Assembly (NCBI RefSeq): GCF_937884665.1
Contig: NZ_CAKZYF010000168.1
Span: forward strand, 1 to 46,831
Origin: an uncultured Allomuricauda sp.
GTDB taxonomy: Bacteria; Bacteroidota; Bacteroidia; Flavobacteriales; Flavobacteriaceae
Direction of reading: 5' to 3'
Length of the DNA stretch: 46,831 nt
Of this stretch, positions 8,966 through 16,619 are shown piece after piece; position 1 is the stretch's first letter, and the number at the start of each line of letters is the position of its first letter. The translations under genes were made by a program, and so were the position numbers. Below the pieces are notes generated by a model that saw nothing but the letters and a program-made list of their open reading frames with translations, searched no databases and had not been told where the DNA came from.

Positions 8966-10189
8966 TTAAGCAACTTTAATAGCTATTCGATGACAGGCAT
9001 TGTTCAAATATCCTTTAGGATTCCATCCAGGTAAGAGCATGGGTTGGCTCACGCCATTGGCATCGGTGGCCTTGGCCCAAACCTCATAATAGCCCTTTCT
9101 CGGAAAGTGGTCTATGGCCGCCGTAAAATGCTGCCAAGCCAACCGATTAACTGGTTTTTGTAAAGAACACGGATACCAAGTAGAACCAAAATCTATGGAA
9201 TACTCTAGCCTACTTACCTCAAGTTCTCCTGCCCAAGCGTGTCCCCTGATTTTCAGTGCCTGTCCTTCCTTAATGAGCGCGCCCGTTTTAGGATATGTTA
9301 TCAAGGATTTCACAGGCATGGATTCAATGATGCACATATCATCATCAGCAACTTTTTCACCTGGAGCGACAGGTTCACAGGGTACGCGATATGAGGTGCC
9401 CTTCATTTTGGCACCATCATGAACTTTATTTCTCACACTAATTCGGTCGATCCATTTCCCTGAGGCAGAAGCAGGCCATCCACCGGCGATCAATCGTAAC
9501 GGATATCCATGAACCAATGGAATATCCTTTCCGTTCATTTGAAAAGCAAGAAGGGTTTCATCTTGTATCGCTTTTGCTAAGGGTACTCCTCTGGAAATGG
9601 GTTCTTTCTCAGGATTTCGGCTTAAATGGATATCAGCGGCATGGTAACCGATATACACGGCATTTGATCGGTAACCAACATCTTGTAGCACGTCTCTTAA
9701 ACGAACTCCGGTCCAATTGGCACAAGAAACTGCACCCACGGTCCATTGATTTCCTTTGGCAGGTGGATTGAACTCACTTCTGCCATTACCGCCGCATTCC
9801 AGCGTAAGTTGGTACGTATACGTTTTGAATCGCGTTTTTAGTTCGGCCAGGCTATAGGTTTTCTGGTTTTGTACGGATTCTCCATCAATGGTCAACTTCC
9901 AGTTTTTTATATCGATATTTTCTGGGATCAAACCATTATTCCGTATGAACATGTATTTATTGGGTGTCACTTTATCATCCAATAAATGGGCTTTGGACTC
10001 AATATTCCATGGTTTCGTATTGAGAATCGACATATCCGAATCCTTTTTGAAACGTTCAAAAGGATCGGGGTCTTGGAGTGCTAAAGGGGTGTATCCCGAT
10101 GGCATTTTATGTGCAAAGACGATGTCCGTACCCAATACTGTGGCCATTGCGCTCAATGAGGTTTTGGATATAAACCGTCGTCTGTCCAT
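8966..10189 (-). CDS. SorA-like sulfite dehydrogenase, Tat-exported molybdopterin enzyme (407 aa)
   Basis: The N-terminus DRRRFISK followed by a mild hydrophobic stretch ending VFA is a Tat signal, so the folded cofactor enzyme is sent to the periplasm. The sulfite-oxidase core follows: FIRNNGLIPE at ~82-90, the molybdenum-ligating Cys132 in LECGGNGR, and the cofactor-binding stretch GYPLRLIAGGWPASASGKW. A C-terminal Mo-co dimerisation domain comes after (SRLEYSIDFGSTW, GYYEVWAKATDANG). Sulfite oxidases commonly have RNH where this protein has RNN. The expected reaction is sulfite + water to sulfate with electrons to cytochrome c. It sits between the symporter at 10196 (6-base gap) and the SorB-like cytochrome, in one transcription unit. 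A YedY-like reductase is less likely because of the dimerisation domain and the cytochrome partner. Confidence 0.88.
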   Translation of the reverse strand: MDRRRFISKTSLSAMATVLGTDIVFAHKMPSGYTPLALQDPDPFERFKKDSDMSILNTKPWNIESKAHLLDDKVTPNKYMFIRNNGLIPENIDIKNWKLTIDGESVQNQKTYSLAELKTRFKTYTYQLTLECGGNGRSEFNPPAKGNQWTVGAVSCANWTGVRLRDVLQDVGYRSNAVYIGYHAADIHLSRNPEKEPISRGVPLAKAIQDETLLAFQMNGKDIPLVHGYPLRLIAGGWPASASGKWIDRISVRNKVHDGAKMKGTSYRVPCEPVAPGEKVADDDMCIIESMPVKSLITYPKTGALIKEGQALKIRGHAWAGELEVSRLEYSIDFGSTWYPCSLQKPVNRLAWQHFTAAIDHFPRKGYYEVWAKATDANGVSQPMLLPGWNPKGYLNNACHRIAIKVA

Positions 10190-10195
10190 TTACTT

Positions 10196-11740
10196 TTAAT
10201 GAAATATAATATGAAGGGCAATTAATGATAGAAGCATTCCAATACCGGCTTTTGCAAGTGTGGGAGAAGCAGGTTCTGCCTTGAGTTTGTCTTTGATGAA
10301 TCCTGTTCTGGACCCTAACCAAACAATCGTAAATCCTATCAATATGACCCACATGGCCCTGACAAAATAATTCATATTGGGGAAAAACTCCAAGAAGAAA
10401 AACTGCAAGGGCACTGTGGCCAGAAATCCAAAAAGGGCTACACGATGTTTGGGCAAGGCCAAGAAAGCCGCAGCGGAAATCAGTACCACAATCCCACAAT
10501 TGATAAAATATCTGAGTTGGTTCAAGGTATGGGTAAACGCAGCTCCAGGGTCTTGGAACTTAAGATATAATAGAACGATTCCTATAATTACCCCTGAAAT
10601 AAATGATAATAAGATTGCTCTTTTTCCAGAACGAACAACCTGTTGGTCGGATGCATTTCTGTTCACGTAGACTTTATAAATGTCAATTGACCAAAGGGTC
10701 GCCAAAGAATTAAAGGTAGAATCCACTGTACTCATCAGTGAAGCAAAAAGGGCACATAAAATTAACCCTTTTACCCCAATGGGAAGATATGTGTTCACCA
10801 AGTAGGGGAAAGCAGCATCTGGTTCTGGTAGGCCATTATCACCCAATATGCCCACGAGCGCGATTCCTGGTAAAATGATAATAGCGGCCATAAAGTACTT
10901 CATCAGTCCGCCGACCATAAGACCAATTTGGACATCTTTTAGACTTTTTGCTGCCAACGACCGTTGTACCACTGACTGGTTTGCACACCAATAGTTGATG
11001 TTCAATAAAAAAGCACCGAAAATATGTATCCAGGGCAAGGTATCGTGATCTGCAGGTAGGTGCAAATGCATTAAGTGACCTGTTTTTTCGTATAGTTGGG
11101 ACCACCCTCCCAAATGATATATGGCGATGAACATAACACCCACTCCTCCTGTCAATAGAATAGCAAATTGGATGACATCTGTTCGAACTACCGCCGCCAA
11201 TCCTCCAAAGTAGGTATAGGTCGCGGAAAACAATCCGAGAAACACGATAAGAATCGCGATTCTAATGAGTCGGTCAGAATGGATAAATGATAAATAGTCC
11301 CCAAAAACCAAATCAACGGAATAGGCACCCCAGAAAAGAGCTGCCCCCAGCGTGATTGTGGAGAAAAGCAAAATGTTGGCTCCTGAATAAAGCAGCGCTA
11401 CCGTGCTGCCCAATCTTGTTTTTATAAATTGGGTTATGGTAATGATTTTTTCCCGCAAATACATAGGGACAAAAATGAAAGCGGCCAAGAGGAGCCCTTG
11501 AATAGCGTTTATTTCAAAGTTTGCCTGGGCCAGTCCATAAAGATAGGCCGAGCCCATAAAGCCCAGAAACTGGTACCCCTGTACATTAGTAGCAATGGTC
11601 GAGAATGCTATAGAAGGCCATCTTAGATTTCTACCGCTCAAAAAATATTCTTCTGTAGTAGCTTCTTTGGACGTTCTTCCAGTTATTGCGGTAACAAAAA
11701 CAATGATAAAATAAGCACTTACAATCAGTAAATCAATCAT
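10196..11740 (-). CDS. Sodium:solute symporter (SSS family), 514 aa, in the desulfonation operon
   Basis: A multi-helix membrane protein with the SSS signature region TTEEYFLSGRNLRWPSIAFS near residue 30, and a later PAVVRTDVIQFA-like segment (GLAAVVRTDVIQFAILLTGG). It is only distantly similar to the symporter at 6835. It lies on the same strand between the flavin monooxygenase gene (148 bases upstream) and the sulfite dehydrogenase gene (6 bases downstream), so it most likely imports the substrate of this pathway by Na+ coupling. In the Agrobacterium sulfoquinovose monooxygenase pathway the importer is an ABC system, so this would be a different solution. The gap 11741-11889 holds no operator copy that matches the one at 14005, so it is probably co-transcribed from upstream. 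Confidence 0.88.
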   Translation of the reverse strand: MIDLLIVSAYFIIVFVTAITGRTSKEATTEEYFLSGRNLRWPSIAFSTIATNVQGYQFLGFMGSAYLYGLAQANFEINAIQGLLLAAFIFVPMYLREKIITITQFIKTRLGSTVALLYSGANILLFSTITLGAALFWGAYSVDLVFGDYLSFIHSDRLIRIAILIVFLGLFSATYTYFGGLAAVVRTDVIQFAILLTGGVGVMFIAIYHLGGWSQLYEKTGHLMHLHLPADHDTLPWIHIFGAFLLNINYWCANQSVVQRSLAAKSLKDVQIGLMVGGLMKYFMAAIIILPGIALVGILGDNGLPEPDAAFPYLVNTYLPIGVKGLILCALFASLMSTVDSTFNSLATLWSIDIYKVYVNRNASDQQVVRSGKRAILLSFISGVIIGIVLLYLKFQDPGAAFTHTLNQLRYFINCGIVVLISAAAFLALPKHRVALFGFLATVPLQFFFLEFFPNMNYFVRAMWVILIGFTIVWLGSRTGFIKDKLKAEPASPTLAKAGIGMLLSLIALHIIFH

Positions 11741-11889
11741 ATACTAGAGGGTTAAATAAATAAATTCCATAGCACATGAATCCAAACGTTGCAGCGGTTT
11801 AATCATAGTTTAGGTCAAGGTCGGTTATGGAATATTTGTTGAACCATCCAATATACCATTTTGTTTTCAAAAAAAGAGCCATAATGCTG

Positions 11890-13050
11890 CTATATTCGCA
11901 CTCCCGCCGCTAGTGGGGTCAAGGGTTCCTCAGCGTGCACTTTCCCTTGAGCAATGGGCATGGAGAATGTTTTTAGTTTGGGTAGGACCAGTTTTGCGAA
12001 TCGCTCACATTCTTCTTTATGGGGATAACCGGAGAAAATGAAAGCCCGGATACCCATATCCATATATCGGTTGAGTTTCTCTACAATTTGGTCAGGATTT
12101 CCCACTAAAGCCGCACCACAACCGGAACGCCCCTTTCCAATACCTGTCCACATGTGGGGTTCCACATAGCCGTCATCTTTTGAAATCTCCCGCATTTGTG
12201 CTTGTCTGCTCACACCGTACGATTTAGCATCCAAAGCTCTTTCCCTCATTTCTATTCCCTGCTCAACCCCTAACTTGGATATGATGCTATCTGCATATTC
12301 CCTTGCTTCTTCTTCGGTTTCGCGGACCACTACGTGCACGCGAAGACCAAAATCAACCTTTCTTCCGTAAGATGCAGCTTTGGCACTCATGTTTTCCATG
12401 AGTTTTTTAAGATTTTCCTCGGTCTCGGGCCACATCAAGTATACATCACAATGTTCGGCACAAAGGTCAACAGCGGCTGGGGAATATCCTCCAAAATACA
12501 GCAGCGGTCCCCCATTTTGATAAGACTTCGCTGGTAACGAAGAAACCTTAAGGTTGTAAAATTTACCTTGATAATCGATTTCATCTTGCGTCCATCCTTG
12601 TTTTAGAATTTCGATGACTTCGCGGGATCTTTGATACCTATCTTCGGAAGACATCTTTTCTTCCCCAGGAAGGGGTGATGAAATAATATTTATGGTGAAT
12701 CTGCCTTTCAAAATGTGATCGATGGTAGAAAGGGTCCTGCCCAACATGGCTGGATGGATTTCGCCGCACCGAATAGCGGCCAACATATTGATTTGTTTTG
12801 TCATTGGGGCCATTGCAGACACAAAAGGAAGGGTATCTTGACCTACTTGATAGGAAGAGGGGCACAATATATTTCTGAAACCGTTCCTATCGGCGGTCAA
12901 TAAAATTTGGGAAGTGTTTTCAAAAGTACTTTTGTAGTCCATACTTCTTTCCCCAAGATACCTATCGTCACCATTACAAATTGGGGCAAACCAAGAAACT
13001 TCAGCTCCCTCAAGGTGTGGCGATCGAATCGTTATTTTTGAATTTTCCAT
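11890..13050 (-). CDS. SsuD/SmoC-like reduced-flavin-dependent sulfonate monooxygenase (LLM family, 386 aa)
   Basis: This luciferase-like TIM-barrel enzyme matches alkanesulfonate monooxygenase SsuD motif by motif: LLYFGGYSPAA, CDVYLMW, SYGRKVDFGLRVHVVVRET, MWTGIGKGRSGCGAALVG and FIFSGYPHKEE. Catalytic SsuD residues Arg226, His228, Arg297 and Tyr331 correspond to Arg237, His239, Arg308 and Tyr342 here, all with the same offset of 11. SsuD His11 (PTHGD) and Cys54 (GRSCED) are not conserved (PICNGD and SSYQVGQD here), pointing to another substrate. The expected reaction is sulfonate + FMNH2 + O2 giving aldehyde + sulfite + FMN. It starts 13 bases after the aldo-keto reductase. With reductases and sulfite genes on both sides, a sulfoquinovose monooxygenase role is the best guess; another sulfonate is possible. 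Confidence 0.88.
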   Translation of the reverse strand: MENSKITIRSPHLEGAEVSWFAPICNGDDRYLGERSMDYKSTFENTSQILLTADRNGFRNILCPSSYQVGQDTLPFVSAMAPMTKQINMLAAIRCGEIHPAMLGRTLSTIDHILKGRFTINIISSPLPGEEKMSSEDRYQRSREVIEILKQGWTQDEIDYQGKFYNLKVSSLPAKSYQNGGPLLYFGGYSPAAVDLCAEHCDVYLMWPETEENLKKLMENMSAKAASYGRKVDFGLRVHVVVRETEEEAREYADSIISKLGVEQGIEMRERALDAKSYGVSRQAQMREISKDDGYVEPHMWTGIGKGRSGCGAALVGNPDQIVEKLNRYMDMGIRAFIFSGYPHKEECERFAKLVLPKLKTFSMPIAQGKVHAEEPLTPLAAGVRI

Positions 13051-13063
13051 TTCTTCTTGTTTA

Positions 13064-13954
13064 TTAATCGATTTCTCTACCTAGCGCTGCTTCCCAAAGC
13101 ATGTACCATTCTTCATGGGTCAGGTCAATACTCAGCGCTTGGTGTGCTGTGTTGATTCGTTCTAATTTTGAAGTACCTAGAACGGGTACAATTCCAGATG
13201 GGTGTTTTCTTAGCCATGCATACAATAATTGGTCATGGGCTGCATTGTATTTCTTTCCTAGTGAATCCAAAACTTTTTTAATGGCTTCAATCTCTGGCGT
13301 GCTGGTTTTTCCAAACAAACTACCGCCACCCAAGGGCGACCATGCGGTTGGAATTACTTTTAATTTTTGACATTGATCCAACGTGCCATCCTCAAAGGCA
13401 TTTCTGTGCAGAATGGAAATTTCCACTTGATTTGTGACCAGTGGCGTCAACGAGTACAAGAGGTCGAACTGCGAGGGTGTGAAATTGGATACACCGAAGC
13501 CCAACACTTTTCCTTCTTTTTTAAGGGTGGCAAAAGCTTCTGCAATCTCATAGGGATTGAATAAATAGTCCGGTCTATGTAACAAGAGGACATCAATGTA
13601 ATCTGTTTTCAGATTGCTTAATGATAAATCTACGGATTCCAAAATGTGTTTGGCCGAAAGGTCGTACGACTTAATCTTATGGTTGGGCCGATTTTCTGAA
13701 ATCAACTTTATGCCGCATTTTGTGGTTATACGCATCTTGTCCCGGAGGTCCTTCCTGGATTTGAGCACATTTCCAAAATCTTCTTCGGTGGTATAGTGTC
13801 CGTAAATGTCGGCATGGTCAAAATCAACTAGACCAAGTTCCAGACATCCTTCTATAAATTTTTCGTATTCTGTGGTAGATAATTGACTCCCCCAAGTACC
13901 AAGTCGCATGGTGCCTATGATAAAGGGAGAAATAGTGTCTTTGGTTAGGGCCAT
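13064..13954 (-). CDS. Aldo-keto reductase, YdhF/SmoB-like (296 aa)
   Basis: An NADPH-dependent (beta/alpha)8 reductase with the full catalytic set: Asp and Tyr in FDHADIYGHY, Lys in ITTKCG and His in LLLHRPD. The GVSNFTPSQFDLL and LGTSKLERI segments match E. coli YdhF-type reductases. The open frame reaches a TTG at 13984, but the ATG at 13954 gives the family's usual length and start. It is the first gene of the minus-strand operon, with the palindromic operator at 14005-14022 upstream. In the sulfo-SMO pathway the matching enzyme (SmoB) reduces 6-oxo-glucose to glucose after C-S cleavage; the same job is inferred here from the neighbouring monooxygenase. Activity on another aldehyde cannot be excluded. 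Confidence 0.87.
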   Translation of the reverse strand: MALTKDTISPFIIGTMRLGTWGSQLSTTEYEKFIEGCLELGLVDFDHADIYGHYTTEEDFGNVLKSRKDLRDKMRITTKCGIKLISENRPNHKIKSYDLSAKHILESVDLSLSNLKTDYIDVLLLHRPDYLFNPYEIAEAFATLKKEGKVLGFGVSNFTPSQFDLLYSLTPLVTNQVEISILHRNAFEDGTLDQCQKLKVIPTAWSPLGGGSLFGKTSTPEIEAIKKVLDSLGKKYNAAHDQLLYAWLRKHPSGIVPVLGTSKLERINTAHQALSIDLTHEEWYMLWEAALGREID

Positions 13955-14004
13955 AGGGATTATATAATTCTCATTCTGAGTCAAAATTAACCAAATAAAC
14001 CAAA

Positions 14005-14022
14005 AATGTAAACGTTTACATT
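14005..14022. promoter_or_regulatory. LacI-type operator, perfect 18-bp palindrome (copy 1)
   Basis: AATGTAAACGTTTACATT is a perfect palindrome with the central CG typical of LacI-family operators. It sits between the divergent aldo-keto reductase (ATG at 13954) and FMN reductase (ATG at 14074) and could control both. The same 18 bases recur inside 16584-16613. The 8-mer CAAATAAA, which reads TTTATTTG on the minus strand and resembles a Bacteroidota -7 box, lies just below both copies (13992-13999 and 16583-16590). The LacI gene at 14613 is the obvious binder. Confidence 0.8.
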
Positions 14023-14073
14023 ATAAAATTTTATAATATTGCGCATTAATTTTATTCAAAACTAAGAAAGCAC

Positions 14074-14616
14074 ATGATAACCGTAATTTCGGGATCAAAT
14101 CGAAAGAACAATAAAACCATTCACTTTGCCAAGTATGTGTTTGAAGAGCTCCAAAAAGTTGTGCAGGAGGAGGTAAAGTTTCTGGATATTTCGGAATTTG
14201 CCGGCAATGTGGTGAATGAGACCATGTACAAGGATTCTGAACAGCCCAAAGTGGTGCAACAGATTCAAGACGATTATTTTATCCCCGCCCAAAAATTCTG
14301 GTTTTTTGTTCCAGAGTACAATGGGAGTTATCCTGGTATCGTTAAGTTGTTGATAGATTCCATGTCGGTGCGGGAGTACAAAAGCAGTTTTGCGGATAAA
14401 AAAGCCTGTATAACCGGTATCGCTTCAGGGAGAGCGGGCAACTTAAGGGGAATGGACCATTTGGCTGAAGTTTTAAACCATTTGGGAATCCATGTACATC
14501 CCAATAAAAATCCAATTTCTTCGATTTTTAAAATGTTGAATTCAGAAGATAATTCGGTCAATACGGAAGCCATAGAGACCCTTCAAAAACAAATCCAGCA
14601 GTTTTTGGCTTACTAG
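14074..14616 (+). CDS. NADPH-dependent FMN reductase (flavodoxin fold, 180 aa)
   Basis: The N-terminus VISGSNRKNNKT is the FMN-phosphate loop of the flavodoxin-like reductase family. PEYNGSYPGIVKLLIDSM and SGRAGNLRGMDHL are further family motifs. It would reduce FMN with NAD(P)H and supply FMNH2. It is divergent from the aldo-keto reductase/monooxygenase operon and shares the operator at 14005-14022, so it is the natural flavin donor for the SsuD-like monooxygenase, as SsuE is for SsuD. Similar reductases occur elsewhere in flavobacteria without such neighbours, so the link rests on position and operator. Its stop codon overlaps the convergent LacI gene by four bases (shared CTAG). Confidence 0.88.
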   Translation: MITVISGSNRKNNKTIHFAKYVFEELQKVVQEEVKFLDISEFAGNVVNETMYKDSEQPKVVQQIQDDYFIPAQKFWFFVPEYNGSYPGIVKLLIDSMSVREYKSSFADKKACITGIASGRAGNLRGMDHLAEVLNHLGIHVHPNKNPISSIFKMLNSEDNSVNTEAIETLQKQIQQFLAY

Positions 14617-15620
14617 GTTGAAACAACTTTTGAAGACGCCCTTTGAACCAGCTTGGGAGAGAGAACTTTTGTGGTTGGTTTAACCTCCTCTTTCAGTTTT
14701 TTTAGCAAGATGGTCGCGGCCAATTCACCCATCATTACATTTTCCTGGTCTATCGAACTTATTTGAGGTTGTATTAAAGTACTATAGTTCGCGTTCCCGA
14801 AACCGATTAATTTAACCTGTTCCGGAACCTTTAGGTTTCGGTTTTTCAATTGTTGAAGTACTTGGATGGCCATTTCATCCCCATAGACAAATATGCCATC
14901 AATATTGGGATTGGCTTTGAATATTGCATCCAATCGTTGTATGTCTTGATTACCGGTCGTCTTGAGTTCGGCCACCATATGAGAAATTCCTGAAGTACCG
15001 TGTTTTTCTGCGGCAGCCAGGAAACCATCTTTTCTATCCCTAAAAATTCCGACTTGTTGATTACCTGCAACGTGCAGCAGTTGTGTACAGTTATTTTTGA
15101 TAAGGTGTTCTGTGGCGATATACCCGCCCAAATGGTCGTCAAGAACCACTGAATCCACTTCTTTTAATTTCGGAGGTCTATCAAAAAAAACAATGGGAAT
15201 CTTAGCTTCTATAATTTTTTGAATATTGGTGTAGTCCTCGGTTTCTTTGGATATGGACATAAGTACTCCTCCCACATTAAGTTCCAAAAAGGAATTCAGC
15301 GCCGTGTTTTCTTTATCCTGTTGTTCGTGGGTCTGGGAAATAATTATATGAAATCCTGAATCACTGACGATCCGTTCAATACCGTTGATAATACCGCTAA
15401 AGAAAAGATTGTTCACCTCGGGAACGATGACACCGATAATCTTGCTTTTCCCACTTCGGAGGGCCGCCGCCATTACGTTTGGTCTGTAGTCCAGATCTCG
15501 TGCAACTTTTAAAACCCGTTCCCTCGTTTTTTCAGAAACTAAGGGACTCTGGTTAAAAACACGGGATACAGTGGCCAGGGATACCCCGGTTATTTTTGCA
15601 ATTTCCTTGATGCCCGCCAT
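14613..15620 (-). CDS. LacI-family transcriptional regulator of the desulfonation module (335 aa)
   Basis: An N-terminal helix-turn-helix (IKEIAKITGVSLATVSRVFN, then a hinge with YRPNVMAAALRSGKS) is followed by a periplasmic-binding-like sensor domain. The frame stays open upstream to 15794, but that part reads inside the exporter gene. The ATG at 15620 puts the HTH at the N-terminus where it belongs and lies 11 bases after the exporter stop. LacI proteins usually sense sugars or sugar phosphates, which favours a sulfosugar substrate. It is likely to bind the palindromes at 14005 and 16584, the second being in front of its own operon (autoregulation). Co-transcribed with the exporter. Confidence 0.9.
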   Translation of the reverse strand: MAGIKEIAKITGVSLATVSRVFNQSPLVSEKTRERVLKVARDLDYRPNVMAAALRSGKSKIIGVIVPEVNNLFFSGIINGIERIVSDSGFHIIISQTHEQQDKENTALNSFLELNVGGVLMSISKETEDYTNIQKIIEAKIPIVFFDRPPKLKEVDSVVLDDHLGGYIATEHLIKNNCTQLLHVAGNQQVGIFRDRKDGFLAAAEKHGTSGISHMVAELKTTGNQDIQRLDAIFKANPNIDGIFVYGDEMAIQVLQQLKNRNLKVPEQVKLIGFGNANYSTLIQPQISSIDQENVMMGELAATILLKKLKEEVKPTTKVLSPKLVQRASSKVVST

Positions 15621-15631
15621 TTGATCCCTAT

Positions 15632-16564
15632 TTATAAGTAGTTGAGAACATAAAATAAAGAAATTACTCCCAGAAGAATCCAGGTAAAGATGCCTACAAT
15701 CAAAATATTGAAACCCAATTTTTTTAGTTGGGCCAAGTTGATTTGCATCCCGATCAAAAAGAGGGTGAAAATCAAGGCTTTCCTCGCAATCCAAACGATA
15801 TGGGCACTTATTGGTTCTGCTGAGGTTACATAGGAATTAATTAGCATGGCACCAATAAATCCAAAGATAAACCAAGGGAAAGTAAATTTTTCCTTAGAAT
15901 TTGAACCGAATGAAATAATCAATACCAAGGGTATAATCCACAGTGTACGAACCAACTTTGTGGTCGTGGCCACATTCAAAGCCTCATTGCCGTAAACTTC
16001 TGCAGCACCTACCACCGAGCTGGTATCATGAATTGCAATGGCACTCCAGGTACCGAATTGGGCTTGGTCCAGACCAAAGAACTGCCCGATATAAGGAAAA
16101 ACAAATAACGCGATGGCATTGAGCAAAAAAACAATGGCCAAGGAAATAGAGGTTTGCGATGAATCCGCCTTTAAACTGGGACTGACCGCGGCTATGGCGC
16201 TACCTCCGCAAATGGCAGTGCCAGAAGCGACCAGTATGGTAGTAATCCGCTCAGATTTAAGTAGTTTGCCAATACCGAAGGCAATGATAAAAGTACAAAC
16301 AATGGTTATCAGGGTGATAAAAAAACTATTGGAACCAACCTCTATGGCTTGTTGCATGTGGATTCCAAAGCCCAAACCAACAACAGACAATTGCAATAGC
16401 AATTTTTGAAACTTTTTGCGATTTCGCACAAAATCGTCTTGGGCAATTTTGTATATTCCGCTGGCCATGCCTACAGCTAAAGCGAGGGCAGGGGAGATAA
16501 ATCCTAGTAAAGTGCCTATAAGCACAAGAAGACTTAATATGTAAGTGCCCGTCTTTGAAAGCAT
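15632..16564 (-). CDS. YeiH/PSE-family putative sulfite/sulfate exporter (310 aa)
   Basis: A hydrophobic protein with about ten membrane segments. It carries the conserved GTAICGGSAIAAVSP loop and HDTSSVVGAA segment of the YeiH family (UPF0324, putative sulfate exporter). It would move sulfite, or sulfate, out of the cytoplasm. In this setting it would deliver cytosolic sulfite released by the monooxygenase to the periplasmic SorAB-like enzyme. First gene of an exporter-LacI operon; the 30-bp palindrome at 16584-16613 lies 19 bases before its ATG. Export direction and substrate are family-level predictions. Confidence 0.87.
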   Translation of the reverse strand: MLSKTGTYILSLLVLIGTLLGFISPALALAVGMASGIYKIAQDDFVRNRKKFQKLLLQLSVVGLGFGIHMQQAIEVGSNSFFITLITIVCTFIIAFGIGKLLKSERITTILVASGTAICGGSAIAAVSPSLKADSSQTSISLAIVFLLNAIALFVFPYIGQFFGLDQAQFGTWSAIAIHDTSSVVGAAEVYGNEALNVATTTKLVRTLWIIPLVLIISFGSNSKEKFTFPWFIFGFIGAMLINSYVTSAEPISAHIVWIARKALIFTLFLIGMQINLAQLKKLGFNILIVGIFTWILLGVISLFYVLNYL

Positions 16565-16583
16565 TGTTGGGAAACAAAACTAC

Positions 16584-16613
16584 AAATAAAATGTAAACGT
16601 TTACATTTTATTT
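16584..16613. promoter_or_regulatory. LacI-type operator, perfect 30-bp palindrome (copy 2)
   Basis: The core AATGTAAACGTTTACATT (16590-16607) is identical to copy 1 at 14005-14022. Perfect symmetry extends outwards through AAATAA/TTATTT to a total of 30 bases. It lies between the stop of the VCBS gene (16620) and the exporter start (16564), upstream of the exporter-LacI operon. An AT-rich palindrome after a stop codon could also act as a weak terminator. However, the shared core and the LacI gene point to an operator. Confidence 0.82.
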
Positions 16614-16619
16614 TCAAGC

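Noticed and set aside
11784-11800. Third LacI-type operator in front of the symporter at 10196
   Set aside because: Only AAAC and GTTT at the ends are symmetrical; the centre does not match the 14005 and 16584 palindromes.
15621-15794. N-terminal extension of the LacI gene at 14613
   Set aside because: It overlaps the exporter's coding end and would bury the DNA-binding helix-turn-helix; the ATG at 15620 is the proper start.
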